Positions 25,892 through 35,470 of a stretch of DNA of 64,000 nucleotides are shown piece after piece. The notes beneath the pieces are model-generated. The model did not search any database. It had not been told where the DNA came from and saw nothing but the letters and a program-made list of their open reading frames with translations. This stretch comes from Thauera propionica (GTDB lineage: Bacteria; Pseudomonadota; Gammaproteobacteria; Burkholderiales; Rhodocyclaceae). The stretch covers positions 434,001 through 498,000 of the forward strand of contig NZ_NOIH01000003.1 in the NCBI RefSeq assembly GCF_002245655.1. Direction: 5' to 3'. Both the position numbers and the translations under genes were made by a program. Within the stretch, counting starts at the first letter, position 1. Each line of letters starts with the position of its first letter.

Positions 25892-26796
25892 ATGGCCGGC
25901 GCGACCACACTCCGCCTGGGCGCGGCGGCCGACTTCGGCCAGACACGCTTCGAGGCCCGCGCGGCGACGCGCGAAACACCGTTGGTGAAATGGCTGATCC
26001 TCGGCACGGCCCTCACCTTCTTCGCCGTCTTCCTGCTGATGCCGCTGATCGCGGTGTTCGTCGAGGCGCTACGCAAAGGTTGGGAAACCTATGTCACCGC
26101 GCTGGTCGACCCCGACGCGCTGTCGGCGCTGCGCCTGACCCTGATCGCGGCCGCGATCGCGCTGCCGCTGAACCTGGTGTTCGGCGTGTGCGCGGCCTGG
26201 GCGATCGCCAAGTTCGAGTTCCGCGGCAAGCACTTCCTGATCACCCTGATCGACCTGCCGTTCTCGGTGTCGCCGGTGATCGCCGGCCTGATCTACGTGC
26301 TCGTGTTCGGCGCCCAGGGCTGGTTCGGGCCGTGGCTGGCGGAGCACGACATCAGGATCATCTTCGCCGTGCCCGGCATCGTGCTCGCCACGGTGTTCGT
26401 GACCTTCCCCTTCATCGCCCGCGAGCTGATCCCGCTGATGCAGGCGCAGGGCAAGGAAGAAGAGGAAGCCGCGGTGGTGCTCGGCGCCAACGGCCTGCAG
26501 ACCTTCTGGCACGTGACCCTGCCCAACATCAAGTGGGGCCTGCTCTACGGCGTGATCCTGACCAACGCCCGGGCGATGGGGGAGTTCGGCGCAGTGTCGG
26601 TGGTGTCCGGCCACATCCGCGGCCAGACCAACACGCTGCCGCTGCACGTCGAGATTCTCTACAACGAATACCAGTTCGCGGCCGCCTTCGCGGTGGCCTC
26701 GCTGCTGGCCCTGCTGGCGCTGGTGACCCTGGGCATCAAGACCTGGATCGAGCACCGCGCCGCTGCGGCCTATCGCGATTCACAGGACGACGCATC

Positions 26797-26800
<4 letters not shown>
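25892..26800 (+). CDS. cysW: Sulfate ABC transporter permease CysW
   Basis: 302 residues, six membrane helices, coupling motif [22 protein letters not shown]. The segment [23 protein letters not shown] is characteristic of CysW, and a longer N-terminal cytoplasmic part (about 30 residues) precedes helix 1. It pairs with CysT to form the sulfate channel. Its TGA overlaps the ATG of cysA (ATGA), a sign of tight translational coupling. Confidence 0.95.
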
Positions 26801-27890
<1,090 letters not shown>

Positions 27891-27894
<4 letters not shown>

Positions 27895-28820
27895 ATTTCC
27901 AGCAGTTGCGCATCATCCGCGAGACGGTGCGACGGGGTTTCAACCTCACCGAGGTCGCGAACGCGCTGTTCACCTCGCAATCGGGCGTATCGAAGCACAT
28001 CAAGGACCTGGAGGACGAGCTCGGCGTGGAGCTGTTCACCCGCAAGGGCAAGCGCCTGCTCGGCCTCACCGATCCGGGCAAGGAGCTGGTGGTGATGGTC
28101 GAGCGCATGCTGCTCGACGCCGGCAACATCAAGCGCCTGGCCGAGCAGTACAGCAATGTCGACGCTGGCCAGCTCACCGTCGTCACCACCCACACGCAGG
28201 CACGCTATGCGCTGCCCAAGGTCGTGGCGGCTTTCAAGCAGGCCTACCCGCGTGTCGTGCTGCACCTGCACCAGGGCAGCCCGCACGAAATCGTGCAGAT
28301 GCTGCTCGACGGCGAGGCCGACATCGGCGTCGCCACCGAGGCGCTGGCGGACGTGCCGGAGCTGGCCTCCTTCCCCTACTACGGCTGGCAGCACGCGGTC
28401 GTGGTGCCAGCCGGACATCCGCTGGAATCGGTCCAGCCGCTGACGCTCGAGGCGATCGCCGCCCACCCGGTGATCACCTACCACGAAGGCTTCACCGGCC
28501 GCACACGCATCGACCAGGCCTTTGCGCAGGCCGGGCTGAAGCCCGACGTGGTGATGTCGGCGCTGGATGCCGACGTGATCAAGACCTACGTGGAGCTGGG
28601 ACTCGGCGTCGGCATCCTCGCCTCGATGGCCTTCAATCCCACGCGCGACCCCGGGCTGCGACAGCTCGACAGCAGCCACCTCTTCCCCGAGAACATCACC
28701 CGCATCGCGGTACGGCGCGGCCACTACCTGCGCGGCTTCGCCTACCGCTTCATCGAGCTGTGCGCGCCCGAGCTGACCGAGGCCGTGGTGGCCGACGCGG
28801 TCGGCGGCACGACCGGCTGA
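27891..28820 (+). CDS. cysB: CysB-like LysR-family regulator of sulfur assimilation
   Basis: 309 residues with the CysB beginning [41 protein letters not shown]. The inducer-binding domain carries [18 protein letters not shown] and [11 protein letters not shown]. CysB and its close relative Cbl activate sulfate uptake and reduction genes with N-acetylserine or adenylyl sulfate as signal. Cbl and CysB cannot be separated by eye. ATG 27891 overlaps the cysA stop (ATGA). Placing the activator at the end of the transport operon implies positive feedback or autoregulation. The last 79 bases are antisense to the AraC gene. Confidence 0.92.
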
Positions 28821-29809
28821 GCCTGCCGCCGCCAGGCTGCCGGCGGAACGCCGACCAGCCGCTTGAACATGCGCGAGAACGCCGCCTCCGACTCGTAGCC
28901 AACCTCGAGCGCGATCGCCGCCACGGTGTGGCGGGTCTCGCGCAGCAGGCGCGAACCGAGCTGGATGCGCCAGCGGGCAAGGTAGTGCATCGGCGGCTGG
29001 CCGAGGAACTGCACGAAGCGCTCATGCAACGCCGAGCGCGACAGGCCGGCCTGGCGCCCGAGTTCGTCGATGGTCCACGCATGCGCGGGGGTGCCGTGCA
29101 GCAGCGCCAGGGCGCGGCCAACGTGGCGGTCGCGCAATCCCGCCAGCCAGCCACGGGCGTCGGCGGGGAGGTCTTCGAGATAGCGGCGCACGGTATCGAC
29201 GAACATCATCTCCGCCAGACGCTCCAGCACCGCGTCGCCCCCGGCGCGTCGCTCGGCGGACTCGCGTGCCGCCTGGTCGATGACGTTGGCCATCCAGCCG
29301 CCGGCGCGCGCCGCCGGCAGGTGCAGCAGGCGGGGCAAGGTGGTGACGAGCGGGTTGAACGGTCGCAGGTCGCAGCCGAGAAAGCCGCACACCAGCACGG
29401 CATCGGCATCTTCGCTGGGCGCGTCCGGCGTCGGCACGCCGATGCCATCGCGGAAGCTGATCGGCATCGGGCGCGGGGCGTCGCGATTGGCGAACACCCA
29501 TTCCGGCTGCTGGCGCTCGGCCGCCAGACCGGGCGCGCTCGACATCACATGCGCATCGCCGTGAGGCAGCACGACGATGTCGCCGGCGGCCAGGCGCAGC
29601 GGCGCATCGCCGCTGACCGCCGCCCAGGCGCTGCCGCGCGCGACCATGTGGAAGGCCATGACCTGGTCAGCGCCGGGCATCACCGCCGCCGCGATCTCGC
29701 GCGCCGGTGGCGCCTCGGTCGCCCAGTCGCGCCAGCAGCTCACGTAGTAGAACACGGCACCGCGCAGGCGCACGGCGCCAAGCAGGTCGGACAACGTGTC
29801 GCGGCCCAT
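28742..29809 (-). CDS. AraC-family transcriptional regulator with N-terminal cupin domain
   Basis: 355 residues. The N-terminal half is a cupin-type sensor (AAGDIVVLPHGDAHVMSS), and the C-terminal part holds the double AraC helix-turn-helix: WTIDELGRQAGLSRSALHERFVQFLG and HTVAAIALEVGYESEAAFSRMFKRLVG. Proteins with this layout often control neighbouring oxidoreductase or methyltransferase genes. It is divergent from a methyltransferase gene, its likely target. The final 79 bases run antisense through the end of the CysB-like gene, giving a Ser/Thr/Ala-rich C-terminal tail. Confidence 0.9.
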   Translation of the reverse strand: MGRDTLSDLLGAVRLRGAVFYYVSCWRDWATEAPPAREIAAAVMPGADQVMAFHMVARGSAWAAVSGDAPLRLAAGDIVVLPHGDAHVMSSAPGLAAERQQPEWVFANRDAPRPMPISFRDGIGVPTPDAPSEDADAVLVCGFLGCDLRPFNPLVTTLPRLLHLPAARAGGWMANVIDQAARESAERRAGGDAVLERLAEMMFVDTVRRYLEDLPADARGWLAGLRDRHVGRALALLHGTPAHAWTIDELGRQAGLSRSALHERFVQFLGQPPMHYLARWRIQLGSRLLRETRHTVAAIALEVGYESEAAFSRMFKRLVGVPPAAWRRQAQPVVPPTASATTASVSSGAHSSMKR

Positions 29810-29995
29810 GGGGCAGAACCTCCGTCAATCGGGCAGGCCTGCGCGCACCAATGGCGGACGCACGAGCAGATCTGCCGGATTTCCAGTGAAGCACCGAATC
29901 CGCGCCAGCGAAAGAATGAAGGCGTCGGAGGGAGCCCCCTCCGGCACGGACCCGCAGAGGCCCACCCCCAACCCCAAAGGCAAGGAGACCCCAAC

Positions 29996-30835
29996 ATGAA
30001 CGCCCCTACCGAACTGCGCGCGGCCCCCGCCACCCTGGATCTCGCCGCGATCAAGCTGCGTCAGCAGGCCACCTGGGCCAGCGGCGACTATGCGGTGATC
30101 GGCACCACCCTGCAGATCGTCGGCGAGAACCTCGCCGAGGCGGCCGACGTGCGCGCCGGCGAACGCGTGCTCGACGTCGCCGCCGGTAACGGCAATGCCA
30201 CGCTCGCCGCGGCGCGCCGGTTTGCCGAAGTCACGTCCACCGATTACGTGGGGCCGCTGCTCGACAAGGCCGCCGACCGCGCACGCGCCGAAGGCCTGTC
30301 GGTACGGTTCCAGGTCGCCGACGTCGAGGCCCTGCCCTTCGCCGATGGCCATTTTGACGCCGCGCTGTCGACCTTCGGTGCGATGTTCGCGCCCGATCAC
30401 GAGCGCACCGCCAGCGAACTGCTGCGGGTCGTGCGTCCCGGCGGTCGCATCGGCATCGCCGCATGGACGCCGGAGGGCTTCATCGGCCGCTTGTTCCGCG
30501 TCATTTCCGCCCACGTGCCGCCGCCGGCCGGGCTGCGCTCACCGGTGAAATGGGGCGACGAACCCTATCTGGCGGAGCTGTTCGGCGCCCATGCCGAAGA
30601 TATCGAGTGCGCACGACGCACCTTCAACTTCCGCTACCGCTCGCCGGCACACTGGATCGAGGTCTTCCGCAACTACTACGGACCCACGCACAAAGCCTTC
30701 GCCGCGCTCGACGAGGCTGGCCAGGCGCGCCTCCACGCCGACCTCACGGCACTGCTCGAGTCGATGAATGTCGGCGGAGCGGACTCGCTGGTGGTGCCGG
30801 GCGAATACGTGGAAGCCGTCATCACCCGGCACTGA
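29996..30835 (+). CDS. Class I SAM-dependent methyltransferase
   Basis: 279 residues. The SAM-binding motif I is VLDVAAGNGNATLAAARR, the acidic motif II region is TSTDYVGPLLDKA, then VADVEALPFADGHFDAALSTFGAMFAPD and LRVVRPGGRIGIAAWTPEG. This resembles the UbiE/Methyltransf_11 group. The substrate is unknown. The C-terminal half (FNFRYRSPAHWIEVFRNYYG) is shared with many stand-alone members found next to AraC regulators. AAGGAG lies before ATG 29996. The 186-base gap to the divergent AraC gene should hold both promoters. Confidence 0.88.
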   Translation: MNAPTELRAAPATLDLAAIKLRQQATWASGDYAVIGTTLQIVGENLAEAADVRAGERVLDVAAGNGNATLAAARRFAEVTSTDYVGPLLDKAADRARAEGLSVRFQVADVEALPFADGHFDAALSTFGAMFAPDHERTASELLRVVRPGGRIGIAAWTPEGFIGRLFRVISAHVPPPAGLRSPVKWGDEPYLAELFGAHAEDIECARRTFNFRYRSPAHWIEVFRNYYGPTHKAFAALDEAGQARLHADLTALLESMNVGGADSLVVPGEYVEAVITRH

Positions 30836-30840
30836 CGGGA

Positions 30841-30861
30841 CCGGCCGCGGGGCGCGGCCGG
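30841..30861 (+). terminator. GC-rich hairpin after the methyltransferase gene
   Basis: CCGGCCGC-GGGGC-GCGGCCGG is an 8-bp perfect stem beginning five bases after the stop codon. No T-run follows, so it may be a weak or Rho-assisted terminator, or simply protect the transcript end. The trpS gene converges from the other side. Confidence 0.4.
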
Positions 30862-30912
30862 ATACCACACGAGGCCATGCGCACGACCGGATGAATCCGG
30901 CCGTGAGCGGGT

Positions 30913-32220
30913 TCAGGCGGCGAACGCCGCCAAGGCCTCGCGCAGATCGTCTGGGGTGACGTCCTCGGCTAGCGCAGCCACGGCCTGTCCGTCGACCACG
31001 ACTTTGGTGCCCTCCACGGCGAACGCGGCACCCTGCTTGAGCGCGGACACGGCGCTGCCCGCCTCGCGCGGCGAGGCGAAGCCCTCGCCCTGCAGCAGCA
31101 GCCTGCCGTCGGCCGCGACCAGCTTGAAGTGGAAGCGGCCATCCGCCTCGCGGTACTGCTTGAACTGCGGTAGCGCGGCCTTGGCCTTTTCCACCGCGGC
31201 GGGCCTGGCGACCGCGGCCAGGTTGCGCAGGCCGACGGCGTGGCGCAGTTCGGCCAGGAAGGGCGTCGCGATCGCGCGCGCCTTGGCCGCGCCTTCGTGC
31301 AGATGCTTCTCGATGCGCGCCGGCTCGGCGATCAAGGCCTGGTAGTGCTCGCGCATCGGCGCCACGGTGGCCTCGATCTTCTCGAACAGCGCCTGCTTGG
31401 CCTCGCCCCAGGCGATGCCTTCGTCGAAGGCGGTGCGCATGGCACGGGTTTCCTCGGCGGTGGCGAAGGCCTGGTAGAGCTCGAACAGGGCCGAGCCGTC
31501 TGCGTCCTTGGGCTCGCCCGGTGCCTTCGAGTCGGTGACGATGGAGAAGATCAGCTTCTTCAGTTCGGCCGGCGTGGCGAACAGCGGGATGGTGTTGTCG
31601 TAGCTCTTGCTCATCTTGCGGCCGTCCAGCCCGGGCAGGGTGGCGACCGAGGCGTCGATGGCTGCCTCCGGCAGCACGAAATGCTCACCGTAGAGGTGGT
31701 TGAAGCTGCCGGCAATGTCGCGCGCCATCTCGATGTGCTGGATCTGGTCGCGCCCGACCGGCACCGAGTGCGCCTTGAACATCAGGATGTCGGCCGCCAT
31801 CAGCACCGGGTACATGTAAAGGCCCATGTTGACGCCGGCATCCGGATCCACGCCGTCGGCGGTGTTCCTGTCCACAGCCGCCTTGTAGGCGTGGGCGCGG
31901 TTGAGCAGACCCTTACCGGCGACGCAGGTCAGCAGCCAGGTCAGTTCGGGGATCTCGGGAATGTCGGACTGGCGGTAGAACCACACGCGGTCGGTGTCGA
32001 GTCCGGCCGCGAGCCACGTGGCGGCGATCTCCAGCGTCGAGCGCTGCACCCGCAGCGGATCGGTGGTCTTGATCAGCGCGTGGTAGTCGGCCAGGAAGTA
32101 GAAGCTCTCCACACCCGGATGGCGGCTGGCGGCGATGGCCGGGCGGATGGCGCCGGCGTAATTGCCGAGGTGGGGCGTGCCCGAGGTGGTGATCCCGGTG
32201 AGGACGCGCTGGACAGTCAT
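30913..32220 (-). CDS. trpS: Tryptophan--tRNA ligase with a YegP/DUF1508-like C-terminal extension
   Basis: 435 residues, about 100 more than standard bacterial TrpS. Class I synthetase signatures are present: TPHLGNYAG (HIGH equivalent) near residue 15 and KMSKS in the second half. The body ends at about residue 345. Residues 350-435 form a separate module, FKQYREADGRFHFKLVAADG followed by ASPREAGSAVSALKQGAAF. It looks like the YegP/DUF1508 fold. It charges tRNA-Trp in the cytosol; the extension's task is unknown, and such tails occur in some betaproteobacteria. ATG 32220 was chosen since family homology starts there; the frame is open 27 codons further upstream. Confidence 0.93.
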   Translation of the reverse strand: MTVQRVLTGITTSGTPHLGNYAGAIRPAIAASRHPGVESFYFLADYHALIKTTDPLRVQRSTLEIAATWLAAGLDTDRVWFYRQSDIPEIPELTWLLTCVAGKGLLNRAHAYKAAVDRNTADGVDPDAGVNMGLYMYPVLMAADILMFKAHSVPVGRDQIQHIEMARDIAGSFNHLYGEHFVLPEAAIDASVATLPGLDGRKMSKSYDNTIPLFATPAELKKLIFSIVTDSKAPGEPKDADGSALFELYQAFATAEETRAMRTAFDEGIAWGEAKQALFEKIEATVAPMREHYQALIAEPARIEKHLHEGAAKARAIATPFLAELRHAVGLRNLAAVARPAAVEKAKAALPQFKQYREADGRFHFKLVAADGRLLLQGEGFASPREAGSAVSALKQGAAFAVEGTKVVVDGQAVAALAEDVTPDDLREALAAFAA

Positions 32221-32464
32221 GGATCGCTCCGGCGGAAACTGGACAAAGACCGCGAGTTTAACGGCTTCCGCCTGCCCGGATAAGGCGCGTGATGCGCTCA
32301 TCCGACATGCGCCGGTCGCGAACCTGGGCTATGGTCATGTCCGCAGCACGACGCGAAGCGCGGAACAAGCGCGCGCATTCGGTGACGAAGTTCCTTGCCC
32401 CGCGACAAGCGGGTCACGGAACACCCCTCCCGCAACCCCCGACAACGACAAGGACTGCCGCCGC

Positions 32465-33322
32465 ATGCTCGACACCCTCACCAACCTGGACTGGATCGAC
32501 ACCTATGCCCTGCCCTGGGGCATCAACCTGTTGTTCGCGCTCGGCACCTTCATCGTCGGCCGCTGGGTCGCTCTCGGCGTGGTCGCCGTGGCGCGCAAGG
32601 TGCTCACGCACGCCAAGCTCGACCTGATCCTGGTGAACTTCATCCTGTCGATCCTGCAGGGCGTGCTGCTGCTGGTGGTCATCATCGCCGCGCTCGACCG
32701 CCTGGGCGTCGACACCACCTCGCTGGTCGCGCTGATCGGTGCGGCGGGCCTGGCCATCGGTCTGGCGCTGCAGGACTCGCTGAAGAACTTCGCCGCCGGG
32801 GTGATGCTGATCGTGTTCCGCCCGTTCAAGGCCGGCGACTTCGTCGAGGCCGGCGGCACCTCGGGCGTGGTCGAGAAGATCAACATCTTCAGCTCCACCT
32901 TCCGCACCGTCGACAACCGCGAGATCATCGTCCCCAACGGCGCGATCTATTCGGGCGTGATCACCAACTTCTCGGCGCGCGCGACGCGACGCATCGATCT
33001 GTTGTTCGGCATCAGCTACGACGACGATATCCGCAAGGTCAAGGGCATCATCGAGCAGGTGCTGAAGGACGACCCGCGCGTGCTGGCCGACCCCGCGCCC
33101 TTCATCGGTGTCGCCGACCTCGCCGACAGCAGCGTCAACATCCACGTCCGGCCGTGGGTCGCCACTGCGGATTACTTCGATACGATGTGCGACCTCAAGG
33201 AAAAGGTGAAGATCGCCTTCGACGAGAACGGCATCACCATTCCCTATCCGCAGGTGGACATGTACCAGCATGTGATCCAGGTGCCGGCCACGCCGGTGGC
33301 CGAAGCCGGAAACGGCGCCTGA
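32465..33322 (+). CDS. Small-conductance mechanosensitive channel (MscS family)
   Basis: 285 residues, the size of classic MscS. Three membrane helices precede the pore-lining helix and beta domain: LIGAAGLAIGLALQDSLKNFAAGVMLIVFRPFKAGDFVE is the hallmark stretch, then FRTVDNREIIVPNGAIYSGVITNFSA. Such channels open when membrane tension rises on osmotic downshock. Start ATG 32465 has AAGGA upstream. It is divergent from trpS over 244 bases that show no other gene, and is followed by a clear hairpin terminator, so it is probably monocistronic. Confidence 0.93.
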   Translation: MLDTLTNLDWIDTYALPWGINLLFALGTFIVGRWVALGVVAVARKVLTHAKLDLILVNFILSILQGVLLLVVIIAALDRLGVDTTSLVALIGAAGLAIGLALQDSLKNFAAGVMLIVFRPFKAGDFVEAGGTSGVVEKINIFSSTFRTVDNREIIVPNGAIYSGVITNFSARATRRIDLLFGISYDDDIRKVKGIIEQVLKDDPRVLADPAPFIGVADLADSSVNIHVRPWVATADYFDTMCDLKEKVKIAFDENGITIPYPQVDMYQHVIQVPATPVAEAGNGA

Positions 33323-33346
33323 GCGCGACCACCGGCCCTACCCGCC

Positions 33347-33374
33347 ACGCCCGCCCTCGAGGCGGGCGTTTGCG
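33347..33374 (+). terminator. Hairpin terminator after the MscS-type gene
   Basis: ACGCCCGCC-CTCGA-GGCGGGCGT is a 9-bp perfect stem with a five-base loop, followed by TTGCGTT. It lies between the convergent MscS-type and MFS genes, so it may serve both. Confidence 0.65.
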
Positions 33375-33385
33375 TTCATCCACAC

Positions 33386-34588
33386 TCAGTTTTCGCGCGC
33401 CGCACCACGCCGCCACAGCGGCGCCAGCGCGATCAGCCCCAACACCGGCCCGGGCAGCAGCACCCAGGCGACGCGGTCGCCGATCAGCGGCCACAGCCGG
33501 GTGGTGAGTTCGATCGAGCCCATCGTGATGGCAAAGCCGATCGCATTCTGGAAGGCCAGTGCGCTACCCACGCTCTCGGGCGGGCACGCGCGTGCCGACA
33601 GTGCGGAGAAATGCGGCGAATCGGCCACCACGCTCGCGCCCCACACCAGCATGAGCGCCGCCAGCAACAGCGGCGGCCAGCCAGTGGCGAGCGGATAGAC
33701 CGCGCAGCACAGCGCGGACGTCGCCAGCGCCAACGCGGCCACGCGCGCACTGCCGATGCGCCGGCTTAGCCACCCGCCCAGCACGCAGCCCAAGGCGCCG
33801 ATGCCGATCACCGCAAACGCCGGACCCGACGGCGAACCCGCCTCGGTGCCTCGTGCGGCGACGACCAGCAGCGGCACCAGCGTCCAGAAGGCGTACAGCT
33901 CCCACTGATGGCCGAAGTACCCCAACGCCGAAGCGCGAAAGCGGGGCTCGCGCATGGCGTACAGGCCCTCGCCGAGTCGCAGCCGCGGCGCGCCCGGCCG
34001 CCGCGCCAGATGCGGCCCGTCGCCCAGCGCGAAGATCATCACCGCGGCCAGCAGCGCCAGCACCGAGGACACCAGAATGGTCGCCTGCCACCCCCAGCCG
34101 GCATCGAGCATGCGCACCCCGTGCGGCAGCGCGGTACCGAGGGTCAGCATGCCGACCAGCCAGGCCAGGGCCGCCCCAGCCTGCTGCGGCACCCAGCTCA
34201 CCACCAGCTTCATGCCCAGCGGATAGACACCGGCGAGCGACAGCCCGACCGCGAAACGCCACGCCAGTCCGTCCGCCAGCCCCTGCGCCAGCAGCGCGAA
34301 GCCGGCATTGGCGCCCGCGCCGAGCACCGCGCAGACGGCGAAGATGCGGCTGGCGGCAAAGCGGTCGGCCAGGCCACTGAGCGAGAAGCCCAGCGTGCCG
34401 AGGATGAAGCCGAGCTGCACGGCATTGGTCAGCCGGCCGATGTCCGCCGGCTGAAGCGCCCAGGTCCGCATCAGGTCGTCGCCGGCGCTGTTGGCGGAGA
34501 ACCACAGCGAGGTGCCGAAGAGCTGTGCGACGACGATCAGGAACAGGGGCGGCAGACGCACGGGCGACGGTGGGGACGGGATGGTCAT
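33386..34588 (-). CDS. MFS transporter
   Basis: 400 residues with about twelve membrane helices. Helix 1 reads LIVVAQLFGTSLWFSANSAGDDL, loop 2-3 is SGLADRFAASRIFAVCAVLG, and VYPLGMKLVVSWVPQQAGAALAWLVGMLTLGTALPH is characteristic of the CynX/NimT-like facilitator group. The substrate cannot be told. GACGGGA stands before ATG 34588. The 237 bases upstream contain no gene, only short dyads around 34750-34790 such as TTGCGC-CT-GCGCAA, which may be part of the promoters of this gene and the divergent DOMON-like gene. Confidence 0.85.
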   Translation of the reverse strand: MTIPSPPSPVRLPPLFLIVVAQLFGTSLWFSANSAGDDLMRTWALQPADIGRLTNAVQLGFILGTLGFSLSGLADRFAASRIFAVCAVLGAGANAGFALLAQGLADGLAWRFAVGLSLAGVYPLGMKLVVSWVPQQAGAALAWLVGMLTLGTALPHGVRMLDAGWGWQATILVSSVLALLAAVMIFALGDGPHLARRPGAPRLRLGEGLYAMREPRFRASALGYFGHQWELYAFWTLVPLLVVAARGTEAGSPSGPAFAVIGIGALGCVLGGWLSRRIGSARVAALALATSALCCAVYPLATGWPPLLLAALMLVWGASVVADSPHFSALSARACPPESVGSALAFQNAIGFAITMGSIELTTRLWPLIGDRVAWVLLPGPVLGLIALAPLWRRGAAREN

Positions 34589-34825
34589 GGGCAGCCAGTC
34601 TGCAGGCGGCGAACACCCGATTCAAGGGCCATGCATGACGCGCCGCAGCAGCTGGCCGACGCGAAACACGCACCACCAACACTCGCCGCCACGGCACCGT
34701 CACGATGTCGGGACGCCTTCACGCCCCTCTTCCGCGCGATCGGGATACCATTGCGCCTGCGCAAAAGGACGCATGCACAATCGCATGCGCCCTCGCCCTT
34801 TTGATCACTCAGCGTCGATTCCATC

Positions 34826-35470
34826 GTGAGCCTGCCCTCCCCCGAACGCCCCCGCGTGCCGACCATTACCATCGGCCTGCGCCCCCATCACACGACCACC
34901 CCGCTCCAGCCCGCCACCGCCGACGCGCCCGCCGTGACATCGCCTGTCGGCATGCTGCTGGCGACGATGTACGCCGCCCCCGACGGCGCGGCGGTGTTCG
35001 AGTTCAAGCTCGAGGACAGCCGCCTCGAGGCTCTGCGCCTTCCGGCCGCGACCGAGCCCGGTTCGGCGGACGAACTGTGGCGGCAAACCTGCTTCGAAGT
35101 CTTCATGGGCGTGAAGGGCGAACCGGGCTACCGCGAGTTCAACTTCTCGCCGTCCGGGCGGTGGGCCATCTACGATTTCCGCGCCTGCCGCGAACGCAAT
35201 GAGGACTACGCTGCGGACGCGGCGCCCGAGATCCGTTTCGCGCAGGACGGCGACGCCGCCTGGCTCGAGGCACGCGTGCCGTCGGCAGCGCTGCCCGCGG
35301 TGCCGCCGGGCACCGAACTCGAGATCGGCCTCGCCGCGGTGATCGAGCGCAATGGCGGCGAACTGGAGTACTGGGCCGTGCAGCACGTCGCCGACCAGCC
35401 CGATTTCCACGCCCGCGACAGCTTCGTGCTGATGCTGAAGACCTGGGTCGAGCCGGACGACAGGAAGTGA
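34826..35470 (+). CDS. DOMON-like domain protein
   Basis: 214 residues. The core is a carbohydrate- or haem-binding DOMON-type beta sandwich: FEFKLEDSRLEALRLP, then DELWRQTCFEVFMGVKGEPGYREFNFSPSGRWAIYDF, and the ending FHARDSFVLMLKTWV. Proteins of this kind are commonly encoded just before DUF1343 genes, as here. No signal peptide is seen, so it may be cytosolic. The start is GTG 34826, with no strong ribosome binding site. It abuts or overlaps the DUF1343 gene, so the pair is cotranscribed. Confidence 0.8.
   Translation: MSLPSPERPRVPTITIGLRPHHTTTPLQPATADAPAVTSPVGMLLATMYAAPDGAAVFEFKLEDSRLEALRLPAATEPGSADELWRQTCFEVFMGVKGEPGYREFNFSPSGRWAIYDFRACRERNEDYAADAAPEIRFAQDGDAAWLEARVPSAALPAVPPGTELEIGLAAVIERNGGELEYWAVQHVADQPDFHARDSFVLMLKTWVEPDDRK

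Noticed and set aside
30841-30911. Further short dyad CCGGAT-GA-ATCCGG after the methyltransferase hairpin, considered a second terminator or attachment site
   Set aside because: Two-base loop and no T-run or flanking repeats; not enough to call.
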